A stretch of DNA of 7,671 bases, from assembly GCA_029057255.1 (NCBI GenBank), contig JAICZO010000171.1, forward strand, positions 1 through 7,671, given 5' to 3'. The notes under the pieces are model-generated. The model was not told the DNA's origin. It searched no databases and saw nothing but the letters and a program-made list of their open reading frames with translations. The DNA is from Muribaculaceae bacterium. GTDB taxonomy: Bacteria; Bacteroidota; Bacteroidia; Bacteroidales; Muribaculaceae. Shown in pieces: positions 1 to 5,585 of this stretch (positions are counted from its first letter, which is position 1; each line of letters begins with the position of its first letter). The translations under genes were made by a program, and so were the position numbers.

Positions 1-288
1 GCTCTGAAAAAAGAGAGCAAAGAACTTATCCGCGAGCTTAACAAACTCAACCCCGAAACGGAATACCTCTTCCGAAAGAGGCTTGACGACAATGAAGCAC
101 AGGAACGCGAGACTCTTGGTAAGATAAACTTCTTAGAAATAAAGATTCAGGAAATAAACGAAAAAGTCCTGTCTGCAAGGCGCGATGTGGCAGCCATGAC
201 TCCGAGAATAAACGAGAAGTCTGAATACTTGGCAAATCTGAAACTCAAATACCGACAAGTTTTCGTTCAGACCCGCCGCCGCAGATAA
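1..288 (+). CDS. C-terminal 95 residues of a charged coiled-coil protein, 5' end outside window; possible RADAR partner (RdrA?)
   Basis: The first reading frame is open from the window edge to TAA at 286-288 and gives 95 residues. This piece has no start and is therefore easily missed. It is very rich in Lys, Glu and Arg, with Leu/Ile spaced as in long amphipathic helices (for example the stretches LIRELNKL and INFLEIKIQEINEKV). It contains one Pro near residue 18 and one near 69, and ends in four arginines. This suggests a helical, coiled-coil C-terminus that may bind nucleic acid or a partner protein. No catalytic motif is visible. It lies 9 nt before the RdrB-like gene on the same strand, so the two are almost certainly co-transcribed. 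In known RADAR loci the gene before rdrB is commonly rdrA, a large P-loop ATPase. That this is the RdrA tail is inferred from position only; an accessory or unrelated coiled-coil protein is equally compatible with what can be seen. Confidence 0.75.
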   Translation, partial: ALKKESKELIRELNKLNPETEYLFRKRLDDNEAQERETLGKINFLEIKIQEINEKVLSARRDVAAMTPRINEKSEYLANLKLKYRQVFVQTRRRR

Positions 289-297
289 CAAACCGTC

Positions 298-2769
298 ATG
301 GATCTGATACGCATATTCATAGACACCGCCTTCGCACGGGTAGCCCGACGCTACCTGAGCGACCGTGACGCCCGCACACCGCGTTTCTCGCTCGGAACCC
401 TTGCTATCGACGAGCCAATGTTTATTGACCAATGCAGGATACGCCATCCCGAACTCTCCGACGACCAGATCCGTACCATCTACTCGCTTTTTCGTGATGA
501 ATGGTCACACAGCCCGGAGGCAATTGAAAGCGGCAGCAAAGACAATCCGAATATATTCAATGTTATCTTTCGGTTTACAGAAAAGGTTCTGCGTCTTGAC
601 TTCAACACACCGCAGGTGAGGTTCAATCATCTCTTTCGCTGGCGAGAAGTCACGCAGATGATTGGAGAAGACCTGCCGGTTGCTGCATTTCTGGCATACA
701 AACACCGATACAGCTCTCGCCAAGGGTTGAATCTGTCCAATCCTGCCGATGACCGCGACATCATCAATTTCTGCGGCTGGCCCACAATACTGCACAACGA
801 CAATCCGCATCTGAGACATATCTTCGAGAAACACGGACTGGCAGAGCTGCACAGCCATCTTAAGGCCTCGACTGACAATTTCGCCATAAGCTGGGTCAGC
901 CTTATGAACAGGGTTGTGGACCGCGAAAAATCTTTTAGGAATCTTGCCCGCATCCACGACCGGTCAAGAGAGGAGGAGCTCGCAACCTTTCTACATGAAA
1001 ACATCGTGGAAGCGGCATCGATAAGGCTCAATCTATGGAGATACCTTGATAGCAACTCCGACAAACCCGACAGTCGACTGACAACCGACACCGGCGACCT
1101 GCAGGCAGCGATTGACAGCCGATACAGAGATCAGCACCTCTATGACTATATCCCCTACGACGTCATATCGCCGATGGGAGTATTCGCCGGAGAGCGGCGC
1201 TTCCTCTTTGCTGTGTGCGAAGACATCCTGCGCAGAGGCAACGTTGCAGTCACCAACATGTTCTACCGCTATCTGCTCATCAAGAACCTGTTCCGGTCAT
1301 TTATCATACAAGTCAACGACAACAAAGGCTTCAGCAACTTCAAGCGTTTTCAGGATCAGAAGTCTGTCATGCTGCTGCCCAAGCATAAAAAGCTGCTTGT
1401 CACACTCCCGTTCTGGGAGGCGTATAACTTCAACTATGTCCGACACATGGAGACCCGCATCGTGCCGTCGGATAAACTCGAGCACTTTAAGGGATATCTT
1501 AGAGACATCGAGAGCATAAGGGACACCGTCCGGCCGTCCGACAACCAAGAGAGCCTTGACTGGTCTTTTATATTCCATTTCATAAAGGTCAATATCGACA
1601 CCAATCCGGCGGATGGCGCTACGCAGGATGCGAAACTGAAGACCGACATCTTCAGACAGAGCACGGCACTTAAACGCCTCACCGAATCGGTAAAGTGGCG
1701 TGATAATGCAGCGGCATGCCTGCAGCGCATACGAGGCATCGATGCGGCGAGTTCAGAAATAGGATGCCGCCCCGAAGTTTTCGCACAGGCATTCCGCTAT
1801 CTCAAGTCCGTGGGATTCAACGCGACATTCCATGTCGGCGAAGACTTCTACGACATCGTCGACGGCCTGCGAGCCATCCAGGAAGCAATATTGTTTTTAG
1901 GGCTGGAGAGCGGCGACCGCCTCGGCCATGCAATGGCACTGGGCCTGTCGCCCGAAAAGTTCTATTCGGAGCGCCACAACACCATAGCGCTCCCGAGGCA
2001 GTGGATGCTTGACAACGTCACATGGCTGTATTTCAAGAGCCGCGTGTATGACATACGTCTCTCACCCGAGACAGAGAACTTCCTGCTCACGGTATTCCGT
2101 CAATTGAGCTTCAGCATAGGCTACGCGTCGAAGGGCGATCCGGTCGACATCTACGACTACTACTGCTCTATGCAGCTGAGGGGTGATAATCCGAAGATAT
2201 ACTTTCAGGATTTGCAGCATGCGGTTGCCGACAACGACGACACATGGCGGCACTACGACCGCATCCGCAATGAATCATGCGACCAGATAAGGCTTTACAA
2301 CCCCAAAGCGATACAGCTTCTTAAAGAATATCAGACAGAACTGAGGATAAAAGAGAACGGTCGCAAAATACAGTCGTTCTGCGTACCGAAATCATATGCA
2401 GGCACCGTACGGGACATGCAGGAAGCCATGATAAGCAGAGTATCCAAACTCCGGCTCGGCATAGAGTGCTGTCCGTCGTCGAACGTCAGAATAGGCTATT
2501 TCCACCGCTTTGACGAGCATCCCATACTGCGGTTCTTTCCTCCCGGAGAGCACAAAGCCAAATATCCGCTCACAGTCACCGTCAACACCGACGACCTCGG
2601 TGTATTCTCCACGTCACTGCCTAACGAATTCTCTCTACTTGCGCTCGGACTCATGAAAAAACGGGATGCCGAAGGGAAGCACATCTACTCCTCTGAAGAA
2701 GTATACGACTGGATTGAAGACATAGTTGTCAACAACTCCAAGTATTGTTTCAGAAACCGATTCGGATAA
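298..2769 (+). CDS. rdrB: RdrB-like divergent adenosine deaminase of the RADAR anti-phage system
   Basis: This is an 823-residue member of the adenosine/AMP deaminase metal-dependent hydrolase superfamily. All hallmark positions are present in order: H185-S-H187 (zinc ligands, in LAELHSHLKAS), H512-V-G-E515 (third zinc His and catalytic Glu), D540-R-L-G-H544 (catalytic His), the substrate-loop-like CCPSSNVR at 724-731, HP at 741-742, and N763-T-D765-D766 (fourth zinc ligand and catalytic Asp), followed by LPNEF. Ordinary adenosine deaminases are about 350 residues. Here there are about 184 residues before the first motif, about 325 between HxH and HxxE, and about 220 between the catalytic His and the DD pair. 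This size and layout match RdrB, which forms a large multimeric shell with the ATPase RdrA. RADAR deaminates adenosine to inosine in RNA and/or nucleotides during phage infection and stops phage growth. The ATG at 298 is the first in frame, 9 nt after the upstream stop; no Shine-Dalgarno is seen, as is usual in Bacteroidetes. GC content is lower than in the following genes, which suggests transfer. Deaminase superfamily membership is near certain; RdrB identity is very likely; activity is inferred from intact residues. Confidence 0.82.
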   Translation: MDLIRIFIDTAFARVARRYLSDRDARTPRFSLGTLAIDEPMFIDQCRIRHPELSDDQIRTIYSLFRDEWSHSPEAIESGSKDNPNIFNVIFRFTEKVLRLDFNTPQVRFNHLFRWREVTQMIGEDLPVAAFLAYKHRYSSRQGLNLSNPADDRDIINFCGWPTILHNDNPHLRHIFEKHGLAELHSHLKASTDNFAISWVSLMNRVVDREKSFRNLARIHDRSREEELATFLHENIVEAASIRLNLWRYLDSNSDKPDSRLTTDTGDLQAAIDSRYRDQHLYDYIPYDVISPMGVFAGERRFLFAVCEDILRRGNVAVTNMFYRYLLIKNLFRSFIIQVNDNKGFSNFKRFQDQKSVMLLPKHKKLLVTLPFWEAYNFNYVRHMETRIVPSDKLEHFKGYLRDIESIRDTVRPSDNQESLDWSFIFHFIKVNIDTNPADGATQDAKLKTDIFRQSTALKRLTESVKWRDNAAACLQRIRGIDAASSEIGCRPEVFAQAFRYLKSVGFNATFHVGEDFYDIVDGLRAIQEAILFLGLESGDRLGHAMALGLSPEKFYSERHNTIALPRQWMLDNVTWLYFKSRVYDIRLSPETENFLLTVFRQLSFSIGYASKGDPVDIYDYYCSMQLRGDNPKIYFQDLQHAVADNDDTWRHYDRIRNESCDQIRLYNPKAIQLLKEYQTELRIKENGRKIQSFCVPKSYAGTVRDMQEAMISRVSKLRLGIECCPSSNVRIGYFHRFDEHPILRFFPPGEHKAKYPLTVTVNTDDLGVFSTSLPNEFSLLALGLMKKRDAEGKHIYSSEEVYDWIEDIVVNNSKYCFRNRFG

Positions 2770-2781
2770 ATCAGAAATGTT

Positions 2782-3159
2782 ATGATGAACGTATTGTATG
2801 TAGCGCTCGGCAGTGCTGTCGGCGGCGCCTGCCGGTACGGGGTGTCGCAGCTTGTAGGGCGTCACTTCGCCGGCGCTTTCCCGCTGGGGACCTTCCTGGT
2901 CAACGTCGTGGGGTGTCTGCTCATCGGCCTGCTCTACGGCTGGCTCGACCGCGGCATGCTGCCGAGCCCGACAGCCCGCCTGCTGCTCATCACCGGCTTC
3001 TGCGGAGGCTTCACCACTTTCTCGACCTTCGCTCACGAGAACTATCTGCTCTTCGGCTCGGCTCACGGCCTGCCGGCCGTCGCTCTCTATGCCGGGCTGA
3101 GCTTCGCCGCGGGGCTTGTCATGGTGTACTTCGGTCATAAGCTGGGCGGTATGCTTTGA
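2782..3159 (+). CDS. crcB: Fluoride ion channel CrcB/Fluc
   Basis: A 125-residue hydrophobic protein of the usual length for the CrcB/Fluc family, dual-topology inner-membrane dimers that export fluoride. Family motifs are clear: GSAVGGACRYG (residues 10-20, with R18-Y19), GTFLVNVVGCLLIG (36-49, with pore Asn41) and TGFCGGFTTFSTFAHE (71-86, with the sodium-site/pore segment T78-T79 and the paired Phe80 and Phe83). Four membrane segments are readable, at about 3-22, 35-54, 66-85 and 97-120. Two ATGs stand in tandem (2782 and 2785); either could start translation and the second gives the more typical N-terminus. It begins 12 nt after the RdrB-like stop codon with no terminator or recognisable promoter between, so it may be transcribed by readthrough from the defence genes. 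No fluoride riboswitch is present, as there is no room for one. Its GC content is much higher than that of the gene before it. Confidence 0.93.
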   Translation: MMNVLYVALGSAVGGACRYGVSQLVGRHFAGAFPLGTFLVNVVGCLLIGLLYGWLDRGMLPSPTARLLLITGFCGGFTTFSTFAHENYLLFGSAHGLPAVALYAGLSFAAGLVMVYFGHKLGGML

Positions 3160-3165
3160 CAGCCA

Positions 3166-3197
3166 TTTGCATATATCAAAAAAAAGAATTATCTTTG
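3166..3197 (+). promoter_or_regulatory. Bacteroidetes-type promoter for rplS
   Basis: TTTG at 3166-3169 is followed after 20 nt by TATCTTTG at 3190-3197. This fits the Bacteroides sigma-ABfr consensus (TTTG at -33, 19-21 nt, TAnnTTTG at -7). The start of transcription would be near 3203-3206, giving an rplS leader of about 75 nt. It lies just after the crcB stop, so rplS does not depend on transcription from upstream. Confidence 0.72.
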
Positions 3198-3203
3198 CGG
3201 TCG

Positions 3204-3278
3204 ATTTCGTAATCTCTGGCAGGACATGCAGCCTGCGAATATTGCGAGCAATGTTAACATTCTAAATCAATTACATCA
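3204..3278 (+). promoter_or_regulatory. rplS 5' leader with a small hairpin
   Basis: This is the predicted untranslated leader of rplS. GCAGG at 3219-3223 can pair with CCTGC at 3232-3236 around an 8-nt loop. The rest, 3237-3278, is AT-rich and leads into the ATG without a Shine-Dalgarno, typical of highly expressed Bacteroidetes genes. Ribosomal protein leaders that bind their own product exist for L19 in other phyla. Whether this stem has that role is unknown; a 5-bp stem could be chance. Confidence 0.3.
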
Positions 3279-3632
3279 ATGGATTTGATTAAAATTGCTG
3301 AAGAGGCTTTTGCCACCGGCAAAAAACACGACGAATTCTTCCCCGGTGACACCATCACCGTGGCTTACCGAATCAAAGAAGGTAACAAGGAACGTATCCA
3401 GCAGTACCGCGGTGTCGTTATCCGTATCTCAGGCGAAGGCGCCAAGAAGCGCTTCACCGTGCGCAAGATGAGCGACAACATCGGTGTTGAGCGTATCTTC
3501 CCCATCGAATCGCCTTTCATCGACTCGATCACCGTCAACAAGCACGGTAAAGTACGTCGTGCAAAACTCTATTACCTCCGTGCCCTCACCGGCAAGAAGG
3601 CTCGTATCAAAGAGCGTCGCCTGAAAAAATAA
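3279..3632 (+). CDS. rplS: 50S ribosomal protein L19
   Basis: A 117-residue basic protein of the normal length for bL19, which sits at the interface of the 30S and 50S ribosomal subunits. The conserved path is complete: FFPGDTITVAYRIKEGNKERIQQ (about residues 20-42), YRGVVIRISG (43-52), KRFTVRKMSDNIGVERIFPIESP (about 57-79), and the C-terminal GKVRRAKLYYLRALTGKKARIKE (about 90-112). The wording is closest to Bacteroidales L19 as I know it, and this is the best taxonomic marker in the window. The ATG at 3279 gives the standard N-terminus MDLIKIAEEAF. The gene ends with tandem stops, TAA then TAG (3630-3635). It appears to be a single-gene transcript with its own promoter and terminator. Confidence 0.98.
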   Translation: MDLIKIAEEAFATGKKHDEFFPGDTITVAYRIKEGNKERIQQYRGVVIRISGEGAKKRFTVRKMSDNIGVERIFPIESPFIDSITVNKHGKVRRAKLYYLRALTGKKARIKERRLKK

Positions 3633-3664
3633 TAGACGCCCTTTCTGATACAACGAAAGAAACG

Positions 3665-3710
3665 GCGGAGAGCGTTTACCTGTCTGACAGGCACGCTCTC
3701 CGCTTTTTTT
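3665..3710 (+). terminator. Strong intrinsic terminator after rplS, probably shared with the convergent phage unit
   Basis: A perfect 11-bp GC-rich stem, GCGGAGAGCGT (3665-3675) with ACGCTCTCCGC (3693-3703), is followed by seven T (3704-3710). Inside the loop CCTGT (3679-3683) can pair with ACAGG (3687-3691), making a stacked hairpin. On the minus strand the stem is followed by a looser T-rich stretch (GTTTCTTTCGTTG), so it may also stop transcription from the terminase gene, whose stop codon lies only 6 nt away. Confidence 0.92.
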
Positions 3711-3716
3711 GTGTCC

Positions 3717-5585
3717 TCACCAGCTCTGCCGCTGTGTGAAATGCTGTGGCATGCGGGCGGTGGCAAGGGCCGATGTGCGGATGACATGCAGGGCTATGGC
3801 GCGTGTCATCAGTATGTCGTCGTGGCGTCCGTCGCGCGCGGCATAGGCGCCGTTTGGCAGAGAGCGGTATGTCAGCAGCTCGTTGCAGGCCTCGGGGTCG
3901 CGCTCGACATATGTGGCGTCGCGCACGGCCTCGATGAGTCCGGCGATGAGCATGGCTTTGGTGGAGCGGTTGGTGTGGAAGCCCACACGCGTGGTGCGGG
4001 TGCGTGTCAGGGTGTCGAACGACTCGCGGCGGTAGATGTTGGGGTACTCCTCGGCCAGCCTCGAGAGGATGAACAGGTTGGAGTCGGACGAGCCGCCGTA
4101 GTCTGCCGTCTCATAGGTGTTGCTCTCGATGACCAACAGTGCCGTGTTGTAGTACCGTGCTACGGCGACGCTCTTGCGGGCGAGGATGTCGTGGTCGACG
4201 TGTCCGCGCCACTGGGCAACCACCGTCGGCACGGCAGTGTCGGCACGCAGCACGGCTATCACCGACCAGTCGCTCGAGGCCGAGCGGCCGCCGACGTCGA
4301 CTGCCGCCACATAGCGTGCTCCGCGCTGCGGTCCTTCCCATACTTTCATCTTGCCTTTGCTGTCGGGCGTGAAGCGCTGCCCGGCGGTGTCGACGTCGCC
4401 GGTGACGTGCTCGCGGTCGATGCGTGAGCGCAGCACTTCGACCGACGCTGCCGAGAAGACGCTGTCGCTGCTGTCGGTGAAGGCCTCGATGTCGTCGGCC
4501 GGGAACTCGGCGTTGAGACGGCTGAGGCTCTCGAACTCGAGTGTCTTGTGTCTGTACCACAGTATCTGCCCGCTGTCGCAGCCATGCTCCCACAGCTGCC
4601 GCTCGTAGGGTGTCATTGAGCCGAGGACTGCCGCGGGGTCGGGGCATGGCAGGCGGTAGTATGCAATCTCGTTCCAGGGCACGAATACAGCCCGCTTGTC
4701 GCTCTTGCCGGCTTTGGCGCGCAACCATTCGGCATGGAAGAAATCGCCTACGCCTCGCGCTGTCGACTCCACCACCACGAGCGAGTAAGGCAGCAGGCAG
4801 ATGCCGCCGCAGACGGCCTGCATCACCGCTTCGGGCGTACGGGTGCGGGAGCTTGGCCAGTAGGCTGTCTCGCTCAGGTGCGCCATCGCATAGTCGGCGC
4901 CGCGGATGCTGTCCGGCTTCTCGCCCGAGCCTATGGTCACGCGGCAGTCGCGGCCCACAATCACACGAGTGTTTGTCGAGCGCTCGTAGGGCTTGAAGCA
5001 TGGCGGCGCGTCGCCCTCCCACATGTCCTCGGGGTAGCTGCCGAGCATCTTGGCGTACATGCCGCGGATGCCTGCCGCCGTGTCGCGCACATGGGCGCAG
5101 ATAACGGAGTGCCAGTTGCGCATGTGGCACGACTGTATCCAAGCCATATACATCTGCACGAGTGTCGAGCCGCCCCACTGCCTCGCCTTGAGAAGAATCA
5201 TGCGCATCGGGCGCCCGGCAAGGCGGTCCTGCTCGAGGATGCCGAGCACGCGGCGCTGTGGCGCGTTGAGCACGAAGGGGATGTCGCGCGACGACTGTTT
5301 GTCCTTGACTCTGACGCATGTTGCCGCCCAGTACTCGAAGTCGTGCCGGCATCTGAGCCTTCGCCACGCCGTGCTGTCGGCCACGACGGTCTTGTAGAGC
5401 GGGTCGGAGAACATAGTATCGGGCACGGCGGCGCGCGGCAGCCCGTCGACGGGCGTCTTCACTTCAGTCCTTGCGCCGAAGCTGCCGCGCCCTGTCAGCG
5501 GGTCGTAGACATGCAGCTCGCGGGCACGCCGCCGCAGGGCGTCGTGACACATAAGCAGTCTGAGAGCATCGTCGGTCGGGGTCAT
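3717..5585 (-). CDS. terL: Phage terminase large subunit (ATPase plus nuclease)
   Basis: This 622-residue protein has the two-domain layout of phage packaging motors. The ATPase domain has a deviant Walker A, LLKARQWGGST (131-141), as is usual for large terminases; a Walker B-type strand, YAMAHLSETAYW (232-243, with acidic E239); and the coupling motif VVVESTARG (270-278). The C-terminal RNase H-like nuclease has its acidic residues in order: D430 in YVAAVDVGG, E487 in LLVIESNTYE, and D589-D590 in the GRHDDILMTRAIALH segment. It would cut concatemeric phage DNA and pump it into the procapsid. The first ~100 residues precede the ATPase fold and have no recognised motif. The ATG (5583-5585) overlaps the stop of the upstream gene as ATGA, so the two are co-transcribed. 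Its own stop lies against the rplS terminator, so it is the last gene of its unit. GC content is high and similar to crcB. The reading frame is intact, with no sign of decay. Confidence 0.9.
   Translation of the reverse strand: MTPTDDALRLLMCHDALRRRARELHVYDPLTGRGSFGARTEVKTPVDGLPRAAVPDTMFSDPLYKTVVADSTAWRRLRCRHDFEYWAATCVRVKDKQSSRDIPFVLNAPQRRVLGILEQDRLAGRPMRMILLKARQWGGSTLVQMYMAWIQSCHMRNWHSVICAHVRDTAAGIRGMYAKMLGSYPEDMWEGDAPPCFKPYERSTNTRVIVGRDCRVTIGSGEKPDSIRGADYAMAHLSETAYWPSSRTRTPEAVMQAVCGGICLLPYSLVVVESTARGVGDFFHAEWLRAKAGKSDKRAVFVPWNEIAYYRLPCPDPAAVLGSMTPYERQLWEHGCDSGQILWYRHKTLEFESLSRLNAEFPADDIEAFTDSSDSVFSAASVEVLRSRIDREHVTGDVDTAGQRFTPDSKGKMKVWEGPQRGARYVAAVDVGGRSASSDWSVIAVLRADTAVPTVVAQWRGHVDHDILARKSVAVARYYNTALLVIESNTYETADYGGSSDSNLFILSRLAEEYPNIYRRESFDTLTRTRTTRVGFHTNRSTKAMLIAGLIEAVRDATYVERDPEACNELLTYRSLPNGAYAARDGRHDDILMTRAIALHVIRTSALATARMPQHFTQRQSW
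5582..5585 (-). other. ATGA stop-start overlap coupling the two phage genes
   Basis: On the minus strand the TGA of the upstream large protein and the ATG of the terminase share bases in ATGA. This arrangement normally means translational coupling by terminating ribosomes. It also fixes the terminase start. Confidence 0.85.

Noticed and set aside
298..345. N-termini of the deaminase and of L19 both begin MDLI, then a similar AFA
   Set aside because: The DNA differs at many positions and the resemblance stops after about 12 residues; taken as chance.
2726..2750. Possible promoter for crcB inside the end of the deaminase gene (TTG, then TATTGTTT)
   Set aside because: The second element does not fit TAnnTTTG, so the match is too weak to report.
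2770..2781. Fluoride riboswitch in front of crcB
   Set aside because: Only 12 nt separate the genes and no riboswitch fold is seen in the preceding coding sequence.
3711..4427. Plus-strand open frame of 238 codons opposite the terminase
   Set aside because: It lies wholly antisense to a protein with clear ATPase and nuclease motifs, has shadow-type composition, and begins inside the terminator region. High GC produces long false frames.
4111..5367. Minus-strand 418-codon frame inside the terminase
   Set aside because: It is the +1 shadow of the terminase frame with arginine-rich low-complexity sequence; the terminase frame has all the motifs.
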